A model generated the notes under the pieces. The model saw only the letters and a program-made list of their open reading frames with translations. It was not told where the DNA came from and searched no databases. Below, in pieces: positions 10,726 to 22,655 of a DNA stretch of 64,000 nucleotides. Location of the stretch: the NCBI RefSeq assembly GCF_032062135.1, contig NC_092869.1, positions 44,419,237-44,483,236 on the forward strand, written 5' to 3'. The DNA is from Pyxicephalus adspersus. Its lineage: Eukaryota; Chordata; Amphibia; Anura; Pyxicephalidae. How positions within the stretch are numbered: position 1 is the stretch's first letter; every line of letters starts with the position of its first letter. The position numbers and the translations under genes are program-made.

Positions 10726-11702
10726 TATTTTGGCATTAAGCTTCATTGAATTGAAAGGAACTTCTGTACCTCTAGGAGCCAAATAAAGCACATTGTAGCA
10801 TTAAAATCCACCAAAAACCATTTTATTATCACCATTTTTGTTGAAATATCTGGGAGATAAACACTCTTTATTATTATTATAAATAATACTCTTGTAATAA
10901 TAACAATCTGGTATAGCACACAGAAATGTTTTCTCTTTTCAGCACACAGGAGTGTGACCTGGCAGCTTTCATGTAAAGCCGGCAATGACCCAGTTAGTCT
11001 CCTCTTGCAGATCAGGGACATTGATGAGGATAATGAGGATCACAAAGGCTTTGTCAATGTTTATCTATTCATCAATCCACTAAGATCTCAATGATTTAAT
11101 TAAGAGATGTTTACTAGCTGATCTGCACATGGCACTGCCACTTAAAAACATGTTTCCAATTGACATGGCTGCTTCTTTCTTCCCACCCAGCACTTCATGC
11201 ATTGTTCAGAAATCGTAGAGACTCCTGATTTTATAGCTAATAGAACTTTAAATATAATGTAAATTATACAAAATGACCCTACATTGTTTGGTTTTATGCC
11301 ATTGCATCATGAAGTGACAGAACCTATAAGTACCCATAGAAAGACATGACATTTCAGGAAAAGAAATGGTATGTAGATGTTCCGGTGTGTAAAATAAAAG
11401 CTAAAAAAATGCATTTTGGGCACATTAGGACTAAGAAAAAAATGCACCCAACAGTCAAATTCACAAATACAACCTAGCTCGGGATTGTTGTGTTGGTCTG
11501 CTACTATATTAGTGGCTCAGGACAACATTTAAAATAAATTGCCAAGCAACACCACCTGTTTATGACCAACCCGTTATCATTTATTGAAGGAAACGTGCAA
11601 TAAAATGTTTTTTGCAGCATCTGAACACAATGAGAAGATACAAGTGAGCTCTGCATTTTAGGATAATAACTGAAATAAAAGATTCTGACACATGCACACA
11701 TA
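10726..11702. other. Unannotated spacer
   Basis: Mostly AT-rich DNA. I see no coding exon, RNA gene or repeat family that I can support here. Confidence 0.4.
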
Positions 11703-12039
11703 TGGCAACACAGTGGCTTGGAGGTTAGTAATCAGGCTTTTGCAGCCCTAGGTCCTGGGTGTGAATCTCGGCTAGGACACTGTATGTAAGTAATTTAGAT
11801 GTTCTCCCTGTGTTTGTGTGTGTTTCCTCCTATATTCCAAAAACAGTTTAGCAGTTAGGTTAATTGACTTCCCCCAAACTGGCCTTAGACTGTGGTAATG
11901 ACATATATTTATGGGATTGATATTAGATTGTAAGCCCCCTTGAGGGACTGTTAGTGATATGACTACGAACTTTGTACGATGCTGATTAATATGTTTGTGC
12001 TTTATAAATAATGAAGTAATATAATAATAATTCTAATAA
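11703..12039 (+). mobile_element. tRNA-derived SINE, full length but old
   Basis: The order matches the other copies: CAGTGGCTTGGAGGTTAG head, a GGTGTGAATCTC box, CCAAAAACAG..GCAGTTAGGTTAATTG, ATTAGATTGTAAGC, and an AATAATAATTC tail. It is much more diverged than the 61310 copy, so the family was active over a long period. Confidence 0.75.
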
Positions 12040-12282
12040 ACTCAAACTAGTATTTTGAAGGGTCACAATGGAGTCATGCCATTAGATAAGTTGGAGAAGA
12101 CTTCTGTGCTGTCCTAAGTGCCATCACATGTGACCTTATGGGCCAGACAAGACCCTGGGTTGTAGTTTTGTTCTTCATATGGTGGCACCAGGGGTGCCTA
12201 TGGAAGAGTGCTGGGGGATATTGCAGATAACGAGCCCTTGTAATGTTGTGATCCATGACCCAAGGACTCAAAGTCTGAGACC

Positions 12283-12410
12283 AGAGTTTCTCAACCAGGA
12301 TTCCTCCAGAGGTTCCTAGGGGTTCCTTGAGTAATGGGTAATTTGTGTCTCTCAGGTCAGTTACCACTGTTACCAATTACTTTTTGGCTATTTGTAATTT
12401 GCAGCCCTAG
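12283..12410 (+). mobile_element. hAT-like dispersed repeat (family B), truncated
   Basis: GTTTCTCAACCAGGATTCCT followed by the shared block ending TACTTTTTGGCTATTTGTAA. Only the left half is present. Confidence 0.65.
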
Positions 12411-12510
12411 GTTCAGGTTCTGATCCTGACAAGACAACTAGAGAAATCCCCAAAGAGCTGGTAGTAGGTTCCTCACTGTGAGAGAGGCTATGGACTTTGG
12501 GAATGACACT

Positions 12511-12800
12511 TAGCATGATAGGGCACAGTCATGGGGGAACATAAAAGGTTCCTCACCAAACTGTGACCACAAGGCTGGAAGAGCCCAATTATCTATAATG
12601 TCTTTGTATGATGGAGGATTACCAAGGCCATTCACTGGAGACGCCTGATCCACCCAAACAGGAGCTGCACTATGTTTTCCAATGCAGTGTCCAATAAAGC
12701 AAGGCAGTGCACTGTACACTGGAAAGAAAGAGGTGTTTACCAAATTGTGACCGCAAGGCTGGGAGAGCTGAATTGTCTACAATTGTGCACTTGACTAGAG
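12511..12800 (-). pseudogene. Tc1/mariner transposase fragments, partly duplicated
   Basis: On the minus strand 12743-12510 encodes FIGHCIGKHSAAPVWVDQA, then PALWSQFGEEPFMFPHDCAL, the middle of a Tc1-type DDE domain. Immediately upstream on that strand (12800-12730) the same PALxSQFGK segment occurs again, so the same part of the element is present twice in a row. Neither is a full transposase. Confidence 0.8.
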
Positions 12801-13911
12801 ACACGTGGACTCCATCTTTGGAGAGGGGTTCCTATATGTGGGTCAAACACTACATATCTAGGATTGCACTCACCCAGATTTCCAACCTATATCACACCTC
12901 TAGCACAGCCGGTCCCTCTCTTATCATTTCCTTTTATTTTCCCACTTGCGGAGATTCTTTGCTGTAATTTATCACAAATACATTAATTCTCAGCGGTAAT
13001 TTTAGACAAATGGATCTGTATTCTTAGAGTATGAATATACCTTTTACTTTTCAGGCTGGAAATTATTCTCTGAATAGAGGTATTTATGTTGAAAAATTTT
13101 TTTGCAGAACTGAATAACACTCAATAACGTATACTTGCGTGGGCAAAAAAAAGATAATGGATATTATCTGAGACAGGAAATTTGGTAGGAGCAAAGTCTG
13201 AAGCATTGCCCGTACACATTCATTAGAAGGAGACGTTGGCAGCTCATGTCTTTTCAGCACTGAATGTTCTACTTTTCTGTGCGGCTGCTGTTCAGGTGTC
13301 TTTCCCAAAACCTCTCTCCTGTTCTTATTTTATTCATATTTATGGAATCTGATTGGATTTTTAGATGGAAACGAGCAAGATGTCCATGAGCAGAAAGAAC
13401 TAAAGCTGATCTGAAACATTAACCCCCTCCGACTTCCCCACTAATTAATAAAAAATACTAAATTCTATTTTTACTTACAGATGTGACTCTCCAGTCCTGG
13501 GTCTGCCTCCTACTCTGGGGGCTATCCAATGGTGGGGTCCTCTTGGATCCAGAAGAAGATGCAACTCGTGAATACAAAGAGGGCACATTGGCCGAGTCTG
13601 CCAGGAGCATCTTGTTCAAAGACTGTCAATATAGCTGATTGCCCCAAATTGATTCAGCTTCCAGGAAACATCTGAAAGATCACAACTGTTACATGGAATG
13701 GTTCTGTTTCATTTCACAAAAATGACTTTTTAATGTCAAAAAAATTTGGCTTATGGTCTCCCTGTTTGTGATGTCTTTGCAGAATTGTAGCAAAGTATGC
13801 AGGTAATAATGCAAATGGTGCCACAACGTTTGGAAGATAACACATATGAAATATTCTACTCATGTTCACCATCCTATAAAAGGATATCTATACTTATACT
13901 CCTAGAAGTAC
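12801..13911. other. Unannotated spacer
   Basis: No gene or repeat recognised. The frames at 12707-12967 and 13084-13308 are short and without domains. Confidence 0.35.
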
Positions 13912-14183
13912 AATTATTATTATTATTACACAGAATTTATATAGCGCTGACATATTGCGCAGTGCTGTACAAAGTCCATAGTCATGTCACTAGCTGTCCC
14001 TCAAAGGAGCTCACAATCTAATGTCCCTACCATAGTCTTTAATACAGACTAAGGTCAATTTTAAGGGGAAGCCAATTATTCTAACTGCATGTTTTTGGAT
14101 TGTGGGAGGAAACCCACACAAACATGGCGGGAGCCTGCAAACTTGGAACCTAGCACTAACCACTGAGCCACCGTGCTCCCTTT
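13912..14183 (-). mobile_element. tRNA-derived SINE with internal deletion
   Basis: Tail, body and the extreme head (GCACGGTGGCTCAGTGGTTA on the minus strand) are present, but the part containing the B box is missing between the CCTGCAAACT block and the head. Confidence 0.8.
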
Positions 14184-14217
14184 GGGCACACAATATAAGT
14201 GGTTGGAAGATCCAAAT

Positions 14218-14264
14218 TTTTCCTATATCCTCTGAAGAAGCTATTTGTGAAACGCGCTGGAAAA
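14218..14264 (+). ncRNA. Hammerhead-like structured motif, copy 3
   Basis: Core CTGAAGA (14232-14238), a weak central stem, then GAAAC GC GCT. The flanks TTTTCC (14218-14223) and GGAAAA (14259-14264) are complementary. The 5' internal loop TATATCCT has the same length and a similar start (TATA) as in copy 2. The base before the expected cleavage site differs from consensus. Confidence 0.4.
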
Positions 14265-14302
14265 CAAGGAATTTCTGAAGAATTCCAACCACGTTGCCAC
14301 AG

Positions 14303-14770
14303 TTTGTCGCCTAAATGAACTAATTGATTTCATTGCACTCCTGTACTTGGCTACAGATATTTTGAAAATGTGCAGTTATTATATTGAATAAATCTGTATG
14401 TTCTATGTATACTTGTATGTAAATTAGTTATTTTGCCAACAACTTAAAAAAAAAAAAACACTTTTCCATTAAGATCCCAGTCTGGGAATGGGCCAAAATG
14501 TCTTCTTTACATTAATGTTGTAAAATAAATTACATTAATGTTTTACATAAAACATGTAGCTGATGAAGTACATATACAATACATATACATACAATGCAAT
14601 ACAATACTATACAAACATTTGAACCATTCAAAAACAAATTTGATATAAAGCATCATATTCAGATCCATCCAGAGTAACCTCCTAATCATTACAGTTCCTA
14701 TAAAAAAACTCAGAGGGGTGTTAAAATTGCAAAAAGTATTGGGGAACCGGATTTATTGTATATTGATATA
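14303..14770. other. AT-rich spacer
   Basis: AT-rich DNA with a degenerate CATACAATA-type simple tract near 14565-14620. It may be the AT-rich 3' part of the element that carries the preceding motif. Confidence 0.3.
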
Positions 14771-14802
14771 ACGCTTTTCCCAGAACTATTTCGCTTCTAC
14801 AG
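14771..14802 (-). ncRNA. Hammerhead-like motif, degenerate copy 4
   Basis: On the minus strand it reads CTGTAGAAGCG, a loop, then GGGAAAAGCGT. Core positions are partly kept, but the central stem is not convincing. Probably a decayed copy. Confidence 0.2.
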
Positions 14803-15103
14803 GAATGTTAATTAGGAGGTCTGGACACAAAAATACATATACAATGTAACCATATGGACTTATAATGCAGAAAGTAATGATCAAATAATTATTGGAAAGA
14901 CATTCCATACCCATACACAATATAATGGTTGGTCACATATAAATTGTTATGAATTGGTCGGTCACTTAGAACTTATTAAATCTGTAACATTATAATAAAA
15001 ATAATAAATAATAATGAAAAAAACATGAATGGGTTATTTTTAATAGTAAACCAAAAAAATTATTAGTTTTTAATATATTAAAAAAAAATATTTTAAATAT
15101 TAG

Positions 15104-15303
15104 TTAACCTCCTGAGCGTTACACTGAGGTCTAGATTTCTGTACCAAAAGTGATCCACTGTTTTTCATGAAATTTTTTTTTAAATTGTAGACCTGTAACT
15201 TACAGAAATATGTCCGAACAGGATGTACAAAATCTCGGGCTTAACCATCCTTGCAGTTTTTTTTTGCCCGAGCGAAGGTCGGGCTTAACTGCAAGGTGGT
15301 TAA
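15104..15303. mobile_element. piggyBac-like MITE
   Basis: A 200-bp element bounded by TTAA at both ends: TTAACCTCCTGAGCGTTA on the left and GCAAGGTGGTTAA on the right, giving imperfect inverted ends TTAACCNCCT. TTAA duplication is the hallmark of piggyBac insertion. No transposase is present. Confidence 0.7.
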
Positions 15304-15816
15304 AGGGCTTCATATCAAAATATTTACACCCAAGATTTACCCAAATTTTATCAACAATTTAAACATGAGATTCAGTTAAGAAACTTTACTCTTAATTCAT
15401 ACGTTTGTCTTATTAAATCCAATGTAAAATTGTATTCAATTTGGGTAAATATTGGGTGATGAAAATATTTATAGACTCCAAAGAGCTACTGTCAAATTAA
15501 TGGGATCACAAAGATGTTGTTAAACCTGATCAAGGCATTCGGATCAATGATCTCCGGTCATAAAGAGGTTATACTGGACATCTCAGGGCAGTTAACCTGA
15601 CTTAGTTTATTTCCTTAATTATTTTTTCACTTCCAGATCAATATTTGTATATTGATGGGTTTTTTTCACTGTTTTTTTTTCTTTAAATACAAGAAATGTC
15701 TAAGAACTAGGCTACCATAGGTTAACGGGACTTTGCTAAACCCCCAGGAGCCAGTTAATCAGTAACTTACTAAAATAAAAAAGACAAAGAAAAAAGTGAA
15801 ATAGCATATACAAATA

Positions 15817-15818
<2 letters not shown>
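15304..15818. other. Unannotated AT-rich spacer
   Basis: Contains poly-T runs, but I see no gene or named repeat. Confidence 0.35.
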
Positions 15819-15869
<51 letters not shown>

Positions 15870-15882
15870 TATATATATATAA
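15819..15882. repeat. (TA)n microsatellite
   Basis: Nearly pure TA dinucleotides with two AAT interruptions. Confidence 0.95.
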
Positions 15883-16408
15883 ATAATTGCTACACAAGAT
15901 GTTTTGTAATTTAAGAATAATAAAAATCACATTTCATTGCATTCCAATCAGCCACTGCATTTAAATCCAATGTGGTTTTCTGTAGGTATTTTGTACATGG
16001 TGCTGTATAGAATGCGCCCTGAAATAACTTTCCTTGCTTGAATGATTGGGTTAATATTTTCCCAGAGGTTTTCCCAGTACAATTTTAGGCATCCCCTGTC
16101 TTGGTTGGGGTAAAATGTTGAGGTGGGATTGTCTGATAGAATTTCAGCTAGGGGTTATTTACTTTTAAAGGAAGGCCTTGGCAGCTTTCCTCATTGGAGC
16201 ATGGGAAATGTATCAGCTAATACTGATATACTATAATGAACCAGACACTCCAATGTAAAACGAAAATATATTTAATTATACCAGTAACAGTAGGAATCTG
16301 CTACAAAGTTGATTAAAATCCTTACACAGAAATAACCCCAGGAGGAATGGTTTGTAAATCAACAAAAGAGGAGTTACAGCCTATTGCAAACATGAAAACC
16401 ATCTTGGT

Positions 16409-16723
16409 TTAACCTTTCCCATTGACTCCAATCTCTTCTGCCAAAAGGTTTTTGCACAAAATGGCCTTTTTTTTACCGAGAATTCTACTCCAAATATTTT
16501 TATTTTGAATCAAGTTATAATACAGAGAGATACCTCCCTTACAACAAGTACTCTTTTGACTTCTATTCCAAAGAACTTCTGGTATAACAATTCCTCGTTC
16601 TGGAAGAGATTTCAAAAGGTTATTCATTTGCCATAATTTAAATCGATTAAGGAAAATTTTCAATTTTGATTCAGCCTGTTTAGAAGTCTGCAAGTGCCTT
16701 TTGTCTATAGGGGTGCTGCGCAT
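16409..16723 (-). pseudogene. Possible LINE reverse-transcriptase remnant
   Basis: A 104-codon minus-strand frame includes KLKIFLNRFKLWQMNNLL and CCKGGISLYYNLIQNKNIWS. The latter resembles the K-GG-x-LPDLxxYYxA-x-x-W stretch near the C-terminus of L1/Tx1-type ORF2 proteins. The match is short and lacks the catalytic YxDD region, so this is tentative. Confidence 0.25.
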
Positions 16724-16765
16724 TTGGCATTTTTTTGCAGCTTTATAAGTAGTTGTAAAACAACA

Positions 16766-16955
16766 AGCCTGATTTATTAAAGCTCTCTAAGGCTGGAGAA
16801 GACACATTTTATCAGTGAAGTTGGTTGATCCAGCAAACCACAATGGAAGTCATCTCAAGGTGTTCAATCCTGGACTAGATCCATTCCAGGTTTGCTGGAT
16901 CACCAAGCATCACTGTACCCTTTCCAGCCATGGAGAGCTTAATTGAATCAGGCCC
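16766..16955. mobile_element. Foldback (palindromic) MITE
   Basis: The left arm AGCCTGATTTATTAAAGCTC and the right arm ending GAATCAGGCCC are inverted copies. The inner parts CCAGCAAACC and GGTTTGCTGG also pair. The element would fold into a long hairpin. Confidence 0.8.
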
Positions 16956-17209
16956 AAATAGTGAATCTCAAATATAAATCATATCATTTATTTGGTAAAG
17001 GCTTGGCATTAGAGAGCTTCAGAAATTCCATGCAATGGCTGCAGTATCTCCAGCCTGTGACTTCCAATACGGTTGCATGTTGGGCCCATTACACCTTCAG
17101 CCACCATAAGATTGCATGTTATAAGTGCTGCCAGTACTGACTGAGTGTGAAACAGCATACAATCCAAACAGAAGAAAATGGGGTTGTGAGATTGTAATGT
17201 GTTTGTCTA

Positions 17210-17850
17210 GGGTAGAGTTGCCGTCGCAAGCCTGGTAAAAATATTTGCCACCCTTCCCCAATGAGTTAGAAACAGTCTGGTATTAGTAGAAAACACTTTC
17301 TTCATAACTTGTTTCCACTTGGAAGTGAAATAATTATTTTTCTGAAGCCGCTCAGATCCTCCTTCCCAGCCAAGGAGCCCTGAAAGAGAAGAGATTGAAT
17401 TACGGCATAAACTGCACCGCCAGGATTTGGGACACGGCTGGGGCTCAGCGCGCATTCAGAAAGCTTCTCGGTGTCTATATTTGGTTCTCAGCATCCTTCG
17501 GTCTTCGCTTTACATCCCCAGTGACCTCAAGAAACACTTGGCCCGAGAACGCTTTACATCACCTCCAAAATTTACGGCGAGCAGCCCGAGCCAGCTGGGC
17601 GCAGATCTGGCCGACCTAAAAATAAGATCACTTTACACCACTTAAAAGGTGAAATAAGATGTTAATTTGTAAAATGAAGACAGGAAAAGAGGGAGGGTAG
17701 ACAGGAATCTGATAAAATCACTTTTCGGTACAGTTCTGCCTGCCAATCCCGACTCCCACGGCTATAAAGATTTAAGTATTTAAAAAATCGAATGATTAAC
17801 ATTTCCTTGGGAACATTTATGAATCTATAGACATTTGTTTTCATGTATTT
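17210..17850. promoter_or_regulatory. Low-repeat, CpG-bearing block
   Basis: This stretch has higher GC and CpG than its surroundings and no recognised repeats. Two overlapping plus-strand frames (17395-17619 and 17427-17645) are open, one reading IPSDLKKHLARERFTSPPKF. I found no convincing splice sites and cannot name a protein. It could be a conserved non-coding element or a decayed exon. Confidence 0.25.
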
Positions 17851-17939
17851 ATGTCATTTATATTTATGTGTATAAATATAATATTATATACAGTATTATC
17901 ACCAGCCACTTTATTTTACTTTGTCCTCTTTTTGTCATC

Positions 17940-18435
17940 ATTCTTCATGGCAAAGATCCAACAAAGTGCTGAAATCATTCCTCAGGGGTTTATCGCCATA
18001 TTGATATGATAGCATCCCACAGTAGCTGCATATTTGTCACCTGCACATCCATGAAGGGAATCTCTCATCCATCACATCCCAAAGGTCTTTTGGAAGGAGA
18101 TCCGGTGACTGTGTAGGCCTTTTGGTTCTGGTGACCCAATTGTCATGTACAAGAAATCAGTCTGAGATGATTTGAGCTTTGTGACATGGGGTATTATCCT
18201 GCAGGAAGTAGCCATCAGAAGATGGGACATTGCGGCCATAAAGGGATGGACGTGACCAGCAACAGTACTAAGGTAGGCTGGGGTATTTAAACCATGCTCA
18301 GTTGGTACTAAGAGGCCCAAAGTGTGCCAAGAAAAACCTCCTACACCATTATACTACCACCAGCCTTAACATGTGATGCAAGGCAGGATGGATCCATGCT
18401 TTCATGTTGTTGGCTCCAAATTTCAACCCCATAAC
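17940..18435 (-). mobile_element. Decayed dispersed repeat
   Basis: On the minus strand the stretch has broken frames containing NNMKAWIHPALH-like and MTIGSPEPKGLHSHRISFQ segments. I recognise this as a widely dispersed vertebrate repeat often seen in fish and frog sequences, but I cannot place its class with certainty. Confidence 0.45.
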
Positions 18436-19560
18436 CTATTTAAAAGGACAAAGAAAGCTTTAGTCTGGTACTTTCTGTTGGGTGTTTTATTGTCAATTGT
18501 GGTCCCATTGGGCAGATTTGCTTTTGGCATGTTTCTTTAAACCATAGCTGCCCATTTACATATACAGCATTCCAGAACTACATAATGTCCCCAGTTACCC
18601 TTCCAGTTTATTTCATGGGGTCACTGTGTCCCTCTGAGGCTGTGCCAATAACCTGGCAGCATTTATAAGGGCCCGGGATAGCGCCGTGGTTTTATAAGCT
18701 TGACAAATTGGAACATTTATCCTTGTAATAGGTTTATCTTTTATCAGTTATTTGCTTGAGGACTCTCGTTGTATTTATTGCGCTCTGCTGCTCAGAAAAT
18801 TTACTCTTTAAGCAGCTTTATGCTTGTTGCGCTAGTGTTATGGCCATTTCCTGTCTAGCAGCAATCTTTTTCCGAATGTGCTCATTTAGGGAGCGGTATT
18901 ATATTACCAAAAGTGTCTCGCGGTGGGAAGTGCGACATAAACCACTGCAAATGTTTGCCGAATGAAAAAAAAAAAAACTTAAATGTGGGCTGAACCGCGA
19001 GAAGAGGGCACGGCGGAAGATTCTGCTTGGCGAGGTAATGACATCTTCCGATATTAATCTTATCTGGAAGGTTCTATGATATAAAGTTATGCAATAAAAT
19101 ACGAGTGAACCCAAAAATTTCACAAACTTATTTACGTGTTATTGTCATTTCAAATGTAATTTCCTTATAGATAAAACTGAAGCTTTTATTCTATTAAAAT
19201 ATTCCCTAGTGATCTGGCCATGGGGACCCTTGTTCAGGTACTGCTATTGGATGACAATGCTCCTGTGTTGTCACCCTATCACAAGGGCCCATTGGGGGCT
19301 GCATGGTCTATTCTTGGCATAATTATAAGTGCATGAAGATAGGCGATGGTTTCAAAGAGGCTATAGAACACTGAAGTAAAAAAAAAAGGTTAAAATGATG
19401 TAGATAAGTGGTACTTAGGGGGAGAATAAACACTTGGTGGTTTTCATCCCTACTAATCGAAATAGAAATACTACGGAAAAATGTTCCACATCCAAGACCA
19501 GTTAAAAAGTACATTTAAAAAATGCCTATGAAATATAATGCAATATATAAAAATAAATCA
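18436..19560. other. Unannotated, partly CpG-bearing DNA
   Basis: The block 18640-19050 looks unique with scattered CpGs. Nothing codes convincingly. Confidence 0.3.
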
Positions 19561-19682
19561 GTGGTAGGTCAACTGATTTTAATAAACTTTTAATAACAAA
19601 TTTTCTACGAGTACATGTTTGAAGAATAACCTCTTATATAAACAAACAAAATGATAGTAACATCTGTTGAAGACCAATATGG

Positions 19683-19724
19683 TGATGACGCGTTTCGCAG
19701 AACAAGGTCTGCTTCATCAGATCA
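19683..19724 (-). ncRNA. Hammerhead-like structured motif, copy 5
   Basis: On the minus strand: TGAT, CTGATGA, A, stem GCAGA/TCTGC with a 6-nt loop, GAAAC GC GTC, then ATCA. The flanks TGAT and ATCA pair, the core strand is the canonical CTGATGA, and the expected cleavage triplet GTC is present. Stem III would be only two base pairs. The single departure from a canonical type I hammerhead core is the extra A before stem II. Confidence 0.5.
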
Positions 19725-19740
19725 AACAGATGGTAGAACA

Positions 19741-21990
19741 AGTGGTCTAGTAAACAGGATTTTGATTAGTTCTAGATAATGGTGCCAAAAAGCTCAAATG
19801 TCAGCACCGGTGGATACGATTAGAACCTAAATCACCACCGCATATGAGCTCCATAATGGTAGAGTATTAGCAAATAATATTGTATGTCCCAATGCTCTTG
19901 GGCTGAGTGTTACCAATTTTTGATGGCAGATCAGAAAAGAGTGAGGTACTGCATGTCCCACCTCCGCAGCCCTCACTAATACACTTGGGGGGGGGGGGGG
20001 AGGGAGAGTGATTTTGTAGGCTTTAAAATAAAGAAAACACCAAAGCTAGTCAAAAAAAGGGTAAAACAAGCATTTTAATTAAAAAACAAATTAGGAAAGT
20101 ACAGAGATTGATATTTAGATATATAAGAAATAGATATTGTAAGTGAGTTTGAGGAATGTACCTGCAAAGTACCCAATTCTTTCTGCACAAGTTACAATAA
20201 TAATTGCACATAAACATGCTGGGTTTCCGCACGGAAATATAACTAGAATTTCTACAGCTGAAATACATCTAAAATGGATTTTGTTCCCCTTAATACAGAA
20301 GTAAAATAACATTATATTAATGCCGGATTGTTCTTCTGATTTAATGTGTTTCCCTGAGCAGCCGCTAATCTCGGCAGAAAAATCCAATTTTCATTTCTTG
20401 CATCTAATGGTGAACAGAGCAAATTAATCTTAATGTGACGTTAGCAAACTGCTTTACTATTTCATATACTGAAACAAAAGTTTGTTAACCAGAAACAAGA
20501 AGAGAGAGAGCAGTCCGAGGCAGCATGTATGTTATAAGAAGACTTTGTGCAAGCTGCCTGAAAAAAAAGGGATGAATGGGAAAAGGGAGAAAGGGTGGGG
20601 TGGGAAGGATGTTGGTGACCAGGGCATAGCGTGAGATGGCCTAGGTGAATCAAGTTGATAGAGTCTTAGCCTGATTTATTCAAGCTCTCCAAGGCTTTGG
20701 ATATAGTAAGTAGTAGATGGGCATCAGAAACAGATATCGCCAAACCCTTGGTAAATATCAGAGCATTTCGGTGTAAAGTCACAATTTTGATATCAATGCG
20801 GTAAAGAGTAATTATGGAATAAGAGGTCTGTCAATGAAATAATGAGATTGTGTTTCTGTTTTATACATAGCAGTGAGATGATTCTAATCTCTTGCCATGA
20901 ATGTGTAAACTTCTCCTTACATGCAGGACAAACTCTCTGTGTTAAGTTTGTTATCAGTCACCATTTAATGTCGTTGTGTTTCCCCTCATGTGCTGAAATC
21001 ATGAGAAGTGTAAAAGTTGTGCAATGCGTCGATTTGATATTTTTTTTTAAATTTCACGCAATAGCAAACAGAGTCCCACAAGGAAATTTGCGCTACAGCA
21101 ACTTGAAGTGAAGCCGAAGTTTTTTCATAAAGTCATCACTTGGTGCCGAAACCCGGATCTGCTATTATGATCCTGAAACCAAACCACAGTCACTGGAAAC
21201 ACCTTCATCACCAAGAATCAAAAAAGTCCAAATTCACAGCCATGTCATCGTGTTTTGTGACATGAAGGCGTCATTTTGGCAAAATGGGTTCCAGAAGGCA
21301 CAACAGTGACCCAACATTATTATAAGGAAGACAAAGCTGAGAGAAAGAGTCAGGAAAAGACGGCAGAAATGTGGAAAGTTTTACTATTTTTGAGGTTTGT
21401 ATGATAATTTTGAATACATCAATTTTGGACCATCAGAGAGTAATATTTTCCATTTTGCCTGATCATCCCCATTATTAGGTATTTAAACCTATATTAATAT
21501 TTATTATTATTTATTTTTTTCTTTATGTGTGCTCATTGGAAGCTTTTTTTACAAGAAAAAGTTGTAAAACCAAAAAGTAGAATTTTGAATCAAATACATA
21601 ACAGTAAAGTGAAAATATGACAATCACCACTGACAAAACCCATAATCAATGTTGCTGAAACCACTTTTCTCAATTTAGCTCCATCACTTGGCCACCTGTT
21701 TCCCAACCAGTCTAGATCCAGACTGGAAAATACTTCTCTAAAGGGCTCCTTACAATCCCCAAAAAAGCTTTAATTTGCATTTTACATCAGTCTTTTATAT
21801 CTTTATTACCAAAGATGAACTGTTAAAATAGTTTTTAGATCTCACAGAATCTATGTTTAAATATTGGACTAGTGGCTCGTGGTACATCAGTTTATCTGTA
21901 AGTTATGGGGACTCTCAAACACAAGAGTAAAAAACAGGATTTGAATTATGAGACAAAATTATGAATGAAATAAAAATAGCATTGGCCAAA
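19741..21990. other. Unannotated DNA with one G-run and an MITE end
   Basis: Includes a G14 run (19987-20000) and a short foldback-MITE terminus near 20672-20700 (CCTGATTTATTCAAGCTCTC). Otherwise I see no gene or clear repeat. The short open frames have no domains. Confidence 0.35.
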
Positions 21991-21999
21991 AAAGAGCCA

Positions 22000-22655
22000 C
22001 AGATGGTCATAAATGTGGTTACCTCAGTTAGTCAATGTGGGAAGTAACCACATCCATTGGTGGTCAGTATAAGGATGGACCTTTGGTTATTATAGAAAAG
22101 ACATCTTGGGTTGTTGGTCTGTCTAGAGGTGACTCTTTAAATTGTTGGTCAATAAAAACCTACTAATTGCTCAGTGTACATTCTTGGCCAGCTTAATATT
22201 GACCTCTTACTTTGGTGGTAAGTGTAGAAATGACCCCTTAGGTTTTTAGTGTAGAAGTGGCTCTTTAATTTGTAGGTGATTGCAAAAGAAGCTCCTGATA
22301 TCGCTGGTCAGAATAGCAATATAAGGAGCCATTGTTGGATAGCATAGAAGTCGCATCGATGGTTAGCATAAAAAGGACCCTTTACATTGATGGTCAGAAT
22401 GAAAGTGGCCCTTTGCATTGTTGAATAGTGAATTGACCCCCTACATTGTTGGTCAGAAGTAGCACTTTGCATTGGTACTCAATGTAGAATTGCACCTTGA
22501 TGGTTGCATTGATGGTAATTGTAGCTCCTTGCATTATTCATCAATGTAGGCATGAGGTCAATCTGTCCCTGTTGTCTTTTCAACGAACCCCTAGCAACAT
22601 CTGGAGGGACCCTATGAACAGACGCTCTGCATACCAACAGTGACCCTGGTCTTTA
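22000..22655 (-). repeat. Degenerate minisatellite inside a hAT-like repeat
   Basis: Roughly fourteen loosely conserved units of about 30-45 bp share CATTGNTGGTCAGNATAGAA and TGNCCCTTT blocks. At 22575-22650 the array joins a stretch (CCCCTAGCAACATCTGGAGG) that matches the left-end region of family B in reverse. The unit resembles the TTACATTGCGGGCCATTGGT part of the intact family B copy at 44660-44685. Confidence 0.6.
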
